The notes beneath the pieces are model-generated. The model ran no database searches, was not told where the DNA came from, and saw only the letters and a list, made by a program, of their open reading frames with translations. The position numbers were made by a program, and so were the translations under genes. Positions 12,766 through 24,526 of a stretch of 64,000 nucleotides of DNA are shown piece after piece. Position 1 is the first letter of the stretch, and each line of letters opens with the position of its first letter. The DNA lies in NCBI GenBank assembly GCA_028753945.1, contig JAPNXP010000002.1, positions 3,534,001-3,598,000 of the forward strand, read 5' to 3'. The stretch comes from Hexactinellida sp. DTS-2022 (lineage: Eukaryota > Porifera > Hexactinellida).

Positions 12766-13248
12766 TAATATTAATCAGGATCGTAGCCAAGGGGTCTGAG
12801 CCCCCTGAGAATTAATACGGTCCACTTGAATTCTGTTGGCATTTCCTAGGATTTTCATAATACGTATAGCTCCCCCCTTGTTATCTATCGAATGCATATA
12901 AATTAAATATTCGGGTACTATTTATTGTTCCTGTTTTAATATTAAACAGGAGCAAAAAAGTGTCAAAAAAATGTAATCAAAAATCGTGACCCCAGGTGCA
13001 CATCTGTAACCCATGAGAAACATATCCTGAAAATTTGGGGTCTTAGTTAATAAAGATCTGTTCTGTGGAGAGGATACGGAAGGAAAATAATAACTAACCG
13101 AAGCACTAAGACCAACAGTGGGCCACTATACTATAGTATAGTCGGCACAGTAACAACTAAGTATACACGGTATCCCATTAACTAGTTTAGAGTTGAAATA
13201 AGTTTAATTAGTATATGAGAAAGAAGTGATAACAAGAAAAAAGAAATA

Positions 13249-14564
13249 TTAGAAAGATAAGTTTTGTGATATCCCGGGCAGATATTGTAGATGTGGAATA
13301 TATATATATTCATCAACCAGCTTCTCTACACGTTTATTTAATTGGAGATACTTCTTCTTTGACTGTGACAGTTGATGACCGCTTCTAACTTTTTCCAGCG
13401 TAATTTCATTGGCACTCTGTTCCATAATAATTTTACGAATTAGTTTGGAGACAGAAGGATGAGTTGTATTTATTCTAATATCGAAGGCCCTATGCCAACC
13501 CTCTACAGAATTATTCGTTCGTGGAAGAGCTCGTTCCACTCTATCTCTGACGTTCCATAGTTCGATTGAGAATAAAGGACGACGTCTTCTTCCATGATGT
13601 TCCAAACCTATCCATGTCTTCTCAAAATAATGGAGAAATCGCTTAAGTCATCAACCAGCTCATCAGATAGTGAATCTACAAGTTCTTCATAACACGGAAT
13701 TACATCGATAGCCGGTACAAACGCTAAGGCCCGAAATTGCTTCAAAATCATTGCAAATTCGTCTTCATTTTGATAGCGATGTTGAAATCCGAGGGCCTGA
13801 ATTTGTCTCCAAATCGCTTGTCCAAAGTGAAAAAAGCATCCCTGAAGTTCAGTTGTTGGGAAATTCTGTTCTAAGGCGTTTAGAGCAGCTCTTTCAAAAT
13901 CAATCATTATAGTTTCAGGCTGTAATGATGGATTATGCTCCTTCAAGATAGAGAAAATTTTCCTGTACGTCAATTCTGTTTTATATTTGGGGATGCAAAA
14001 TATTAGAGGGATTGTGACAGTCTCACTTACCAAAGCATGCACAGTGTATAATTGGTGTCCAATAGGTGCTGAATCAAATGTACCATCACAAAACCAGTTT
14101 GGATATCGAGCTAACATTCTGATATTTTCCTCTGTTCCAAGAATAAGTAAATCGATCTCTGGGTTGTTGGAGATCAAAAATTGCTGGCCCCTCGTCGTGT
14201 GTAATGGTTCATAAAAATCAACCTCTTGAAGCTTCATTTTTCGTCGCACTATTTTAGATAAGCTTTCTTTAGAGGGGAGTTTTATTGCCGCTGCAATTGA
14301 GATTGAATTGGTTGAGTTTTGTATAACCGAAGAAGTAACCTCATCAGTTAGAGTCGATCGTAATTTAATAGCTTCAACAGTTTTAACTGCCTCAATAGAT
14401 GCCAAATCGGGTTGATGACTGTGGGTTAGTGGTGACTTTTTCACTGATCCGTTCGTTCGATATGTTATCATACGACTATTACATAAGCCTCTCTTTTCGC
14501 AACGCCAATAGGTCGAATCCTCTGAGTCCTTATCTTTAATATATATGTAGCCATCATATATTAG
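13249..14564 (-). pseudogene. MULE transposase with FLYWCH finger, one frameshift
   Basis: The exon probably begins after a TAG acceptor at 14565-14567. An N-terminal FLYWCH-type zinc finger is seen (GYIYIKDKD, YWRCEKRGLC, then THSHQPD). The MULE catalytic domain follows: first Asp in WFCDGTF, second in IMIDFERAAL, the CFFHFGQAIWRQI block, and Glu in RTNNSVEGWH. At about 13625 a one-base shift moves the frame: SDFSIILRRHG ends early, while the continuation (LHYFEKTWIGLEHHG) is in another frame. A small internal duplication, ELVDSLSDELVDDLSD, is visible. The family is secure; the gene is dead because of the shift. Confidence 0.85.
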
Positions 14565-14802
14565 CTATTTTCCTCCGAAAATTGTTGAAGTTAGTTCCAT
14601 ATTTGCGATATTATTTAGTCAATTAATTGCGAGCTATTTATAGGGGTTAAACTGGTCGATTGTTTCTAAACACGTTTACTCTGATTCATTATGTTTTTGC
14701 TAGAGACAGTGCTTACAGGATTCATTATGTTTTTGCTTGACACAGTACTTACAGGATTCTCATTGTAATAACTTAGTAATCATTAAACCACATATTTTCG
14801 GA

Positions 14803-14910
14803 TGTCTTTCGGCAAGATATCCTTTCGGCAAGATGTCTTTCGGCAAGATATCCTTTCGGCAAGATGTCTTTCGGCAAGATGTCTTTCGGCGAGATGTCTT
14901 TCGGCAAGAT
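14803..14910. repeat. Right terminal tandem array of the MULE
   Basis: About seven units of CTTTCGGCAAGATGT, the inverse of the left array. Confidence 0.85.
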
Positions 14911-15552
14911 GGGCGGACACGACTCAGATATATGCATTTTTTCGTAATCCATGGTTCATCAAAAACGAATTTGTCGATTTTTTAAAATCATGTAACTTTC
15001 GTTTAGTAATCGGATTTTTTCTATTTTTGAGATCTGATAACTAATAAGATAGTCGTCATTGTTCAAGTTTAGAAACAAAGGATTACATACATGTTAACGG
15101 CGTTATATCGATTTAAACAGAAAGTATGTGTCATCACTTTTTTGGAAAATCCTCTAGTAATTTTTTCAAAAATTCTAGCATATTGATATATTATTGTGCT
15201 CTGGTTGGATTTCAAATTAATTGGTTCTAAATATTAAATACAAAGAACTACAGGGTATGCTATTTTTATGAAAATCACTCCTGCAATCTAGGGTTAAAAA
15301 GCATTTATGTTTCGATTCAAAAAGTTTACCAAAGATCAGGGAAATGAAATCTCTCTTAGATCTAATAGTGATTTCAGTCGAAGCACCCTTAATGATATAA
15401 AAGATCATTTTGCAAGCTCATTGAAGCATTCTAACCATTAGTGTGTGAGTGGAATCAAAGCAGTGGCAAAAATACAACTTTTTGGACATTTATTTGAAGA
15501 ATTTTAGGATTCGGAATAATTATTGGTTAAAGAATATTGATCTACCCCCTCT

Positions 15553-15950
15553 CAAGGGCGTAGCTAGGAGAAAGTCTCTGCGCGGTCAAATGTACAAGCA
15601 GTGAGCGTAGCGAGTGACCTAAGGGGGTTTTGGGAGTATACCCCCAGGATTCTTTTGCAGAGTTATTGTTAACTATTAATCTACATGCAGGAAGCATAAT
15701 TTGAAAACTAAAACAAAATACAATTAATTTAGAATTTGTAGTCTAGCAACATTATACAATTGAAGATATTGACGGTGTTGAATTTTATCAACAATAAACT
15801 GCCAACAATTCAAATGTCTGAATTAGGTGAGGAGCAAGTGCTCCTCCCCCCTTCCCCTGACTCCTCCTCCCTCTGCCTATAGCTCCGCGTACCACTAGAA
15901 GTAGCTCGCGTACCACAAGTGGTACGCGTACCACAGTTTGAGAACCACAG
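15553..15950. repeat. hAT-related repeat fragments
   Basis: CAAGGGCGTAGCTAGGAG at 15553 and a GTGAGCGTAGCGAGTGA plus G5/C5 block at 15600-15652 resemble the hAT pair at 5.9-7.5 kb. At 15918-15950 the inverse of the common hAT terminus GTGGTTCTCAAACTGTGG is present. No target duplications were found. Confidence 0.45.
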
Positions 15951-16017
15951 CTCTAAACTATTGATTTACTCCGGTTTTAACTTTTACCCCGGTTTTTCTT
16001 CTACTGACACCGAACTC

Positions 16018-16313
16018 CGGTTATAATGACTCCAGTTCATATTGAAGCCCGGTTAACAACGATATTTAATTAGAATTGAACTCTTTCAATATCTAACACC
16101 GCTTATAAGAAACTCCGGTTATAACATATACCGCTTATAGCGAATTCCGGTTATTTACAATTCCGCTTATGACGAAATACGTTTATAATAAACTCCGGTT
16201 ACTCCGAAATTGACCTTGGAATAAACTGTTTTAAGATCAAACTCCGATTAGAACGAACTTCGGTTATAACGAAATAAAACTACGGTCCCGAGCAATAGAA
16301 TGGGAGTTGACTG
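16018..16313. repeat. Degenerate pogo/Tc1-like repeat rich in CTCCGGTTATAA
   Basis: The phrase CTCCGGTTATAA and variants recur about ten times. The right end, read inward, is CAGTCAACTCCCATTCTATT preceded by TA, a pogo-like terminus. The left end was not identified. Confidence 0.4.
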
Positions 16314-16574
16314 TACAATAGATTGCGCGAAATGCCTCGTCATTTCAATCCCGTTTTTCTACTCTATTTTCCATGGATCGAGTATGATTCTGCAATAGAA
16401 AAAAATTCTGCAGCATTTGCAAGAAGACTAAAGACTGAAGCCGGAAGCTGAAAGAATATGAAGCCAAGCAAGTGATGTGGTCGACTGCTTGGGTGGACAA
16501 AGGATGGAGTAAGTAAGGTCGAGAAAGCTAATGGGAAAACACCAGGACAGCTCCAGTGAGTTTATACGCAGAAT

Positions 16575-16760
16575 TTGCCAAGAAGATTATTTAATCAAGC
16601 AGTAGAATTTATCTGCATATCGGGATTATCATTCCGTGGTCATTTTGATGGAGAGGGTAACTTCAGGAAACTAGTGACATTACTCGGGCAGTTTTCTACT
16701 CTCTCGAGAAATACAGTGTACTGCGTTAAGAAAGCCATCAAAATTCACTATGAAGAAGGA
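16575..16760 (+). pseudogene. hAT transposase fragment (DUF4371-like)
   Basis: Translation contains LSFRGHFDGEGNFRKLV, matching the conserved start of the DUF4371 region of ZMYM-type hAT proteins. Upstream 16400-16570 reads weakly like the preceding zinc-finger part in changing frames. Only about 60 residues survive. Confidence 0.55.
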
Positions 16761-17870
16761 TGCGTTGTAATCTTCATCATTGGTTTCACAAAGTTGCTAA
16801 AATATGCGATCATCCATTGAGTTCTTTTTGATTTTGTTCGTACAAGTAATCACGATTTGCAAAGCCTGGTGAAGATTAGCTGTTAGGTGCTTGGCGATCA
16901 AATGTTGATGATGTATGACCCAATGAATGCAGAATACATTAGGCACAGCTCTTTTCAGATGAACTATGAAACCATGATGTCGTCCAAACATAGAAGGTGC
17001 TCCACAGTAGCACACGCGATAATATTTCTTATTGGTATGTTCTTCTCTTCACAAAATTGATTACCAAAATTAATATTTTCTCACCTTTAGTATCTGTATC
17101 TAGTGGCATGGAGAAGAGCATTTCTTCTTCTGATACACCATTGTGAATATATCTGACATATGCTATAAGTAAGGCTTCATTGCCACGTATGGTTGACTCA
17201 TCAAGCTACAAAGCGAATTCCGTTGTTTGTAAACTTGACACAACTATTGTTCAACATCTACAGCCAATTCATCGATCCTCCTCAACACTGAATTATTAAT
17301 TAAGGGAATTGATCTAACTACACTAGACGCATCTTGATGCATGACAGTAGATCTAACCTCTCTTATACGTGGCTGGAACGATGAGCTTTTCAGGTATTGC
17401 ATGAGGCTTTCCACATTTGGCGATTAAAAGAGAAATATTGTAAGAAGCAACAAGGCCAACGTCATTTTTTAGTAATTTTGTTAATCATTCCATCTATGGA
17501 ACTACGATTTGCAAACTGCTTGCTCAAAGTCTGGAAATATTTGAGCTCCTGGGGCCGTATTCACTAAGAAGTTAAGTTCGAACTTAAGTTCGAACTTAAG
17601 ACTTAAGTACTAAGTTCGAACTTAAGTCGTATTCACTAAGATTGGTATTCACTAAGATTTTAGTTCGTACTTAAGTTCGAACTTAAGTACGAACTTTAAG
17701 CAAGCTAGGGAGGTTGCTTAAGTAATTTTGTATTAGACTAAATTAAGAATTTCTTCGGATTCGTAATAATAATAGTATACTTTTATGCTACTCTCTAATT
17801 TGGTAGACATAATACAAGTAAAATCGTTATATTTCTGCACACTATCTAGTCTAGCTAGTAACTAATTTAA

Positions 17871-18614
17871 TTATTTTTCTAACAGCTTCTGACGTTTCAG
17901 CCTGTAGTACTCCCTCTGCTCTTCAATTAGCTTAAGTTGTGCTGCGAATACAGCCATCTGTTGTAGCAGCACTTCCTGCTGTAAAGGGAGTAAGTCCGCT
18001 ACCTTCATTTCCGGCTGCTGCTGGGACTCCGTTGTACGTAGATAATTTGTTGGATCACGTCTTCGCTTCCTACTTTTCTTCCCATTACGATTAACGTTAA
18101 TGTTGGATTCTTCGGGAGCATAAAAAATTGACGTATCGTCTACAGTACCTAGCTGAGGAATCTGTTCGCTGCTGGTTGCTGTTGCTGGTGGTACGAAATT
18201 ATCGACAGCACCTGAGATTCCGATAAAAGCTGGGGTGTTCTCAAACATCTCTCTAATTCTACCAGAGTTATTTATACTCCTATCTGCAGCTAAAATTAAT
18301 ATATCTTCGTCTTCGACAATCCCAGCGGAGTTTGAGCCCCCTCCGGTTATTCTAGATTCCCTAAAGCTAGCATCAACTTTTGACTTGGAAGCTAACTTCA
18401 GGTTATTCCATTTCTTTCTTAAGTCTTCTACCCCTCTATTATTTCCATATACAGCGTTGACTTTGCATGTAATGGTTTTCCACAGTTCCTTCTTCTTCTT
18501 ATTGAGGTCAGCGCTGTTTCCTGAACCTCTCAATAAGTCGCCAGCAGATTCAATTTCACCAATGAGCGCGCACTCTTCTTCCTTAGTCCAATTTATCTTC
18601 CTGGATTTTTCCAT
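17871..18614 (-). CDS. Myb/SANT-like DNA-binding protein of Harbinger
   Basis: 247 residues, intact, ATG at 18614. The N-terminal 90 residues form a Myb/SANT-like domain (INWTKEEECALIGEIE ... LWKTITCKVNAVYG ... LRKKWNNLKLASKSKVD). A basic stretch GKKSRKRRRDP near residue 175 could be a nuclear signal. The C-terminus is a Gln-rich probable coiled coil (QQEVLLQQMAVFAAQLKL). In active Harbingers this accessory protein helps import the transposase and binds the element ends. The partner transposase is absent here. An unrelated host regulator is unlikely, given the flanking Harbinger ends. Confidence 0.8.
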   Translation of the reverse strand: MEKSRKINWTKEEECALIGEIESAGDLLRGSGNSADLNKKKKELWKTITCKVNAVYGNNRGVEDLRKKWNNLKLASKSKVDASFRESRITGGGSNSAGIVEDEDILILAADRSINNSGRIREMFENTPAFIGISGAVDNFVPPATATSSEQIPQLGTVDDTSIFYAPEESNINVNRNGKKSRKRRRDPTNYLRTTESQQQPEMKVADLLPLQQEVLLQQMAVFAAQLKLIEEQREYYRLKRQKLLEK

Positions 18615-18745
18615 TCCGTTTAGAATTGGTTTTGTTCAACTGCAATTTATACAAATGGGAGAAAAAACATTGATCATGAAAATTAATCTTCAATGGAATT
18701 ATATGCATTTGTTATTTTGGCATCAAAGCTACTTTGTATATGAAT

Positions 18746-18915
18746 AGAGAACTTAACTGTTTCATATATAGAGAACTTAACTGTTTCATATATAGAGAAC
18801 TTTACTGTTTCATGTATAGAGAACTTTACTGTTTCATGTATAGAGAACTTTACTGTTTCATGTAGTATAGAGAACTTTACTGTTTCATGTATAGAGAACT
18901 TAACTGTTTCATGTT
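18746..18915. repeat. 24-bp minisatellite inside the Harbinger
   Basis: Seven copies of AGAGAACTTTACTGTTTCAT plus GTAT, with one 3-bp insertion. Because 24 is divisible by three, the minus strand is open as an (H/Y)ETVKFSI octapeptide repeat, but nothing supports translation. Confidence 0.85.
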
Positions 18916-19784
18916 TCGACAGACTGACGTACGTAGACACTCCTCTAAATGTTCTTAGGATGTACTTGTCTACATACCAGAGTAGTATATTTCTTTTTTG
19001 AATTAATTAAATATACTTCAACTAATTATCTTCATTTACATATATAAATTCAATCAAAATTATGAATAGCAAATTGGTCTCTGTAATGCTTAGCAGCCCA
19101 GTGTCCCAATTCTTCAATTACAATAGGTTCATCCATAAGTTGGTCAATAGGCGAATCGTCCTGCATTGGTTTCTTCCAAACTATAGCCATATTATGTAGC
19201 CATTCTTTAATAAATAAGAGATTCACAAAACATTGTAGCCAACAAATATTTATGTAAATATTTAGGTATATTTAACTATATTATTATTTGAGGCCGATTC
19301 CAAACTCCAAGAGAATAGAAATTGAGTGAAATAAAATTAAAAGTTAAAAAGTTCATACTTAAGTTCAAACTTAACTAAGTTTGAACTTAAGTTTGAACTT
19401 AACTCTTAGTGAATACGACTTAAGTTCGAACTTAACTAAGTTTGAACTTAAGACTTAAGTTCGAACTTAAGACTTAAGTTCAAACTTAGTGCTTAACTTC
19501 TTAGTGAATACGGCCCCTGGTCTTTCTTGTCAGGGTGTTTCTTCGTCAAATAGTCGCACAAACGTGAAGGTTTCATACCATCATTAGAGAACACTTGATT
19601 GCAGAGTAAACAAAAGGGTAATTGTTGATTAGTAGGTGAAGCGATGAAAACAAATTTCAACTAATCTATGGAGTATTGACGGCACTTTTTCTTGGGGTTT
19701 TCAGCCATGATTGGATATGCAAACAGCAATATAGGTTGATAAGAAAAATAATGCATACTATTGAGGTTATTATAGTCCAGCAAT

Positions 19785-21178
19785 ATGGTGCAGGAAATGG
19801 TCGAATTGTGAATTTTCGAGATTTGGTGAGAATATTTTTTGGTTTTCCATAATAACGGTAAGAATGTGTTGAACATTCGATCTCCCAATTTGGAGTAACC
19901 ATATCGAGTGACCCCTTGTTTTTCTCGGGTATGCGTACTGAGTGCGAATATACTATTGGAATATACTATTAGATACTATTTCACCCAAATTTCAATACCT
20001 ACGTACAAGTGCGATACTAGAATATTTGAGGGTATTAATAGAAAATGTGAGCTTGAGAAAATTGAAACTCCAATAATAAACAATTCAATAAAAAATCCAA
20101 ATGTCAGATACACTAACCGGCCAAAAGTATTTGAACAATGGGGATTTTAATGCACACACAATACTCGTCTGGCAACTTATTAACGGCTATCTAAACTGTA
20201 CTCTGATATGACTATAAATATCTTAATAAAGATATACATTACAAAATATTGTGATTTCAATTCAATTTTGAAAATAACCACGAAGTGGCATAAGTTTTTC
20301 TGCCACGTGCCACTTGTGGCATAAGTGGCACAAATTGAAATGTGGCTGTATCACAGTGGAAAATATTCGGATTGGTTTGAAATTATGCACTTAGAGTAAT
20401 CAAACCATGTGGAATTCAAATCTGCTATCAGAATAAAGATATTAACATTGCATCTTAATGATAACAAATTAATTATTTAATTAGCTAATTAAATATTTAA
20501 TGAGTTTAACGCCTCCATAAAAATGTAAATTTGAAAATTTTGCTGTTTTATAATACTTAACATATCGTTTCATGTAAATAGCCATTTTGTAGCATCTACT
20601 AATGTTAATATGCTTGTATAACCTCAAATGTCTAAATGCAAATTATTGCTGTTCAAATACTTTTGGCCGGTTAGTGTATATCACAAAAGTTAACCTAGCC
20701 GGCGAGCCTCCTCCTAGCTACTGGCCTGACACAAGGAAGAATAAATGGGGGAGCATGTGCATTGCACTATGGAACTATGGCCGGTCCAAACCTGCGAAGT
20801 ACTACAAGTACAAAGACATGTTCTTAACGACTTTATATTGTCAGATTCGTGCTCAGTACTTAATTTCGAGCATCTAATACTTTTGATCTTGGATAAATCT
20901 TGGCTTTGAGCTGGAATATGATAAATGCATACTTTTGGCTTGTCAATTAATATTTAGAGTGTTTCTAATAGTATATTCGCACTCAGTACGCATACCCGAG
21001 AAAAACAAGGGGTCACTAGATATGATTACTCCAAATTGGGAGATCGGAATGTTTAACACATTCTTACCGTTGCTATGGAAAAACAAAAATATTCTCACCA
21101 AATATAGTCAATATACCTATCAAAATGCTGTAAATTAAGTGCTGAGCACGAATCTGACAATATAAAGTCGTTAATAAT
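19785..21178. repeat. Two pairs of inverted repeats around a MITE
   Basis: 19785-19985 is the inverse of about 20955-21115 (shared GAGTGCGAATATACTATT and CTCCAAATTGGGAGATCG). A second, shorter pair is 20826-20872 against 21132-21178. Between the first pair lies MITE T copy 2. I recognise no protein in the region. Confidence 0.65.
20111..20676. mobile_element. Tc1/mariner-type MITE, family T, copy 2 (566 bp)
   Basis: Ends CACTAACCGGCCAAAAGTAT and its inverse, TA flanks at 20109-20110 and 20677-20678. Opposite orientation to copy 1. The palindrome TGCCACTTGTGGCA with neighbouring half sites is at 20315-20332. Confidence 0.88.
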
Positions 21179-21179
21179 G

Positions 21180-22782
21180 CATTTGAATGAGCTATCCTGT
21201 ATTTATACGTCCGGCGATTCGATTGTGCACCAATTTTTGACCCCCTGATAAATTTGTTCTTCCAAAGATTCTGCTATGTGCCATAGCTGAAGTTGATCAT
21301 AACCCATAATACTACAATTGTGCAAAATTTGGTACTTTTATCTCGAAAATGCACAATCTTTCACCATATAGCTGGACTGCTAGATTGGAAGAAGTGGTAC
21401 ATGGTGACATCGGGTGATAATTTTCAAACAAATCAAATTGTAGTTGATTTGAAAGTTTCTAGTATGGTTAATTCGGTGGCATAGAATACGATTCTGAATC
21501 AAAAGTGGCGACATTTCATAGTATTTGCAGAACATAAGCGCTAAATATAGTCTATATCCACAAAAGATTTTGGGTTTGTTAGGGGAGTGTAAATAACAAA
21601 TTACGCATAATAAAATGATTGTTTTAAAATTAAATGCGTGTTTATAACAGAAATGACCATTCCACGCCAAAATTGATACACTAGGCTCTGAATAGTGACG
21701 AAGTTTTTAATATATATTCAAAGCCTACATGGAACTGAAAATTCGAAAGAGATTATGTAAACAATTATTTTCTTTGAAGAAATTCTGCCTGCCGCAAAAA
21801 GTAATTTTGCCGGCCGCATGCGGCCGACAAATGAGGGATTGCGGAACACTGCTATAAATGTTCATATGTATTTGTTGCAGCCCAAATGCGAATTTGGGCC
21901 GTTTGAGAATGGGCTGGCCCATTTGCAATTTGGCCAACAAATTGCTCTATTTACGAATGGGCCAAGCTAGCTTGGCCCATTTGCGAAATATTCTAAAATA
22001 TTTTCATTTTGTTTATTAATAACTAGCCGAGTGCGGTTCGCCGCGGTATACAAATTCACCGGATGTCTTATAATGAGTAAATAATCATATATACATATGT
22101 TATTGATAGTATTACTAATAGCCGAAGCGCCGCCGTCCGCCACAAAAAGCTTTCTTGAGTGGGATTTTTTTATGATTTGAAATATGACGGATGTGTTATG
22201 TGTAATATGACGGATGTGAAATGTGAAATGTGAAATATGTTAAAAATATTGTAAACAGTTGTATTAATATTACGGGGACCATAGGAATGAGACTATTGAC
22301 AACTCAATGCAAGCAGAAATTTTATTCGTAAAATCATGTCAGCTATAGCAAGGGACATCCAATTGTTGTTTTCTTTCATACACAATTGACCCATTGAATT
22401 ATAGACCAATAAAACTCGAGTCAGAATAATGTGAGAACTCTGCAATCTGATAGGTCAAGGTCGGTGCACTCGAAAGTGTTGAAAAATATGCATGTAGTAA
22501 ATTGCAAATTATGCATTATATTCACTTAAAATTTTCATATTTGGATTCCTCATACACAAAACCTAGATTGCACGTTTGAAATGTTTTCTAGCAGCACTGT
22601 GAACTTTTGATAATTCCCATTGAAATGTAAGAAGGTGGCAAAAATATCATATATTTCGAGTTAACTCCGTGAGAAATGTAGGTATCTCTTAAAGATTCCT
22701 TATTCAGGGTGGTTGGGTACCCTCTAAGTGATATACAAAATTTGGTTCAGATCTGTAGAAAACTCTCAGAGGAGATACGAGG

Positions 22783-22786
<4 letters not shown>
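21180..22786. other. No gene; palindromes and a decayed repeat
   Basis: A GC-rich palindromic patch occupies 21780-21985 and includes AATGGGCC...GGCCCATT, a perfect 26-bp palindrome at 21956-21981. From 22022 (CTAGCCGAGTGCGGTTCGCC) to the AC tract the sequence looks like the body of a dispersed repeat ending in a microsatellite. No coding signal. Confidence 0.4.

Positions 22787-22828
<42 letters not shown>
22787..22828. repeat. (AC)21 microsatellite
   Basis: 42 bp of uninterrupted AC. Confidence 0.95.
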
Positions 22829-22831
<3 letters not shown>

Positions 22832-23274
22832 AATATATGTCCATTTATTCTAGGATAAATGGACAAAATTGTCTGTTTATCTTCAAAAGTCTGATTATCC
22901 TAAAAGGATATTGGGACGATTCTCACAAAAGTAAATAATTTAGTGGTAACTCACAAAGTAAGATATAATAAATCAAATTACCTAGAGAGGGATGCCTATC
23001 CATCATACGAACCTAGAATCCAGTGTAGTTAAGTGACTAACTTATAACCAGGCTTTGAACAAATAAGGAACTTTTGACAAAGCCTGATGTTATCGTCGTT
23101 TAGATGAATGTATAATACACGTATTGGTAAATTATGTTAATTGATGGGAACAAAACAGAACTAAGTGTATCACATCATGAATACATATCCTGAATGTCTT
23201 TAAAATGACCTGAAATACCTGTGGCCTTATTTACTAAGAAGTTAAGTTTAAGTACGAACTGTAAGCAAGCTAGG

Positions 23275-23881
23275 CATAGGCGCCGATGTTGCGGTTCTGG
23301 GGGGGGTCTGGACCCCCCAGGTCGGAAGGCTGGGGGGGTCTGGGGGGGTACACTGGGGGGTCCACTGGGGGAATGTAGACTAAATTTATTAAAATTTAAT
23401 GCGCTCAGTATATAAATTGTGCAATTATGTTCGTGCAAAAGAAAATATATTAATATCATCTGTAATTGTTATGAAATTTATAATAGAAGCTATTCGATTT
23501 CACAAAGTGACATCGAATACTAGCTTCTATTTTCAATTTGAAAATTAAGATTGTATATAAGATTATATATACTACCATACGCGTAAATGTACCTATCATG
23601 GTGGGCTCTGGGAAGTCAGGATCCCCCAGGTCGTTGATATGCTCCTGTTGAGTGAAGGATTAGCCATGCCAGGTAAGTTTGTAAATTTAATGTACTATAT
23701 TTGTTTAAACCATTAGTAGTACTAGCATCATTAGCCTCCGAATGCTCAAGTCGCTCGACTTGGAACGAATTGACCTTTCTAATCAACCTTCGACCTTTGG
23801 CTGCCAAGGTATAAAAAATTGGTCCCAAATATGTCCCCCCCCCCAGGAAATACCTCACTCCTACAAAGATCGGCGCCTATG
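23275..23881. mobile_element. 607-bp non-autonomous hAT, G/C-run rich
   Basis: Inverted ends CATAGGCGCCGAT and a perfect 8-bp duplication AAGCTAGG (23267-23274, 23882-23889). Runs of 5-8 G near the left end and C9 near the right. Proline-rich open frames here are by-products of the G runs. Confidence 0.85.
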
Positions 23882-24526
23882 AAGCTAGGAATGTTACTTA
23901 AGTAATCTGGTATTAGACTAAATTTAGAATTTGTTGGATTCGTAATGTTCTCTCCATTAAATGATTTGATAGACATAATTCATGAAACTTTGATGAATTT
24001 ATTAGATTCTTCGCACTATCGTAGTCACGTTACTTCTCTAACAGCTTCTGACGTTTCAGCCTGTAGTGCTCTTCAATTAGCTGAAGTTGTACTGTGATTA
24101 TACAGCCATCTGATGTAACAGTACTTCCTGCTGTAAAGGGAGTAAGTCAGCTGCCTTCATTTCCAACTGCTTAGAATAAGTTGGACATTGATCATCTCCT
24201 GGATCACGTCTTCGCTTCCTACTTTTCTTAATTCGATATATGTTTGGCACTTTGGGAGCATCCAAACTTACGTATCGTCAACAGAATATATATGAGGAAG
24301 TTGTCGCTGCTCGCTGCTGGTGATACCAGATTATTGACAGAACCTGAGATTCCGCTAAAAACTGGGGGGTCTAAATAATTTCTCTAATAATATCAGCGTT
24401 AGTTATACTCTTGTCTGCAGCTAAAATAAACATGTCATAATCTTCGACAATTCCAGAGGATTTTGAAACCCATCCGGTCCTTCTAGATTCCCTAAAGCTA
24501 GCATCAACTTTAGACTTGGCAGTTAA

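Larger units (their letters stand above)
12582..14921. mobile_element. MULE DNA transposon with tandem-repeat ends
   Basis: Flanked by an exact 8-bp duplication ACTCAGAT (12574-12581 and 14922-14929), in the size range of Mutator-like elements. The corresponding site in the family F copy at 46.7 kb reads ACTCAAAT once, with no insertion, which gives an empty-site control. Both ends are inverted arrays of a TTGCCGAAAGACATC unit. Inside is a MULE transposase pseudogene on the minus strand. Confidence 0.85.
12267..15293. mobile_element. TTAA-flanked MITE, family F, copy 1, split by a MULE
   Basis: TTAA at 12263-12266 and 15294-15297. Without the MULE and one 8-bp duplication its length is about 679 bp, matching the two intact family members at 40642 (682 bp) and 46403 (684 bp), to which it aligns on both sides of the MULE. 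Confidence 0.7.
9569..15388. mobile_element. Large TTAA-flanked element, family E, filled with nested insertions
   Basis: Left end after TTAA reads GGATGCTTCGACTGA; the right end inverted reads GGGTGCTTCGACTGA before TTAA at 15389-15392. The left part (9569-9630 and 10256-11480) matches 30904-31400 over several hundred bases. Relative to that copy it has gained the tandem repeat plus MITE (about 9630-10252), the Tc1-like MITE (10573-11135) and other elements. Similarity to the 30.9-kb copy also continues past 15392, so the right border is uncertain. Confidence 0.5.
17552..19516. mobile_element. PIF/Harbinger element without transposase
   Basis: Ends are inverted copies of GGGCCGTATTCACTAAGAAG, flanked by CTG (17549-17551 and 19517-19519), consistent with the 3-bp duplications of Harbingers; a 5-bp CCTGG reading is also possible. 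The subterminal zones are arrays of AAGTTCGAACTTAAGT palindromes. It encodes the Myb/SANT-like protein but no DDE transposase, so it would depend on a relative. A decayed second copy is at 23220-27776. Confidence 0.8.
16797..19660 (-). pseudogene. hAT transposase (SCAND3/ZBED5-like), split by a Harbinger element
   Basis: Reading down the minus strand: a BED-like finger (FCLLCNQVFSNDGMKPS, about 19620-19560), DYLTKKHPDKKDQ, then the Harbinger insertion 17552-19516, then ELKYFQTLSKQFANRSS. Next come ISLLIAKCGKPHAIPEKLI, IPLINNSVLRRIDELA, LDESTIRGNEALLIAYVRY, LDTDTKG, SMFGRHHGFIVHLK and HHQHLIAKHL, all diagnostic of this hAT group. Several shifts and stops lie between them, so it is dead. Removing the Harbinger with one duplication restores ...KKDQELKYF in frame. 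The C-terminal dimerisation region is missing. Confidence 0.8.

Noticed and set aside
12527..12799. Several overlapping open frames with KDILPK or LAERH repeats
   Set aside because: They are by-products of the 15-bp tandem units in the MULE end.
18683..18940. 85-residue frame with HETVKFSI repeats
   Set aside because: It arises because the minisatellite period is 24; no other coding evidence.
23175..23459. Proline/glycine-rich frames on both strands
   Set aside because: Created by G/C runs in the small hAT element.
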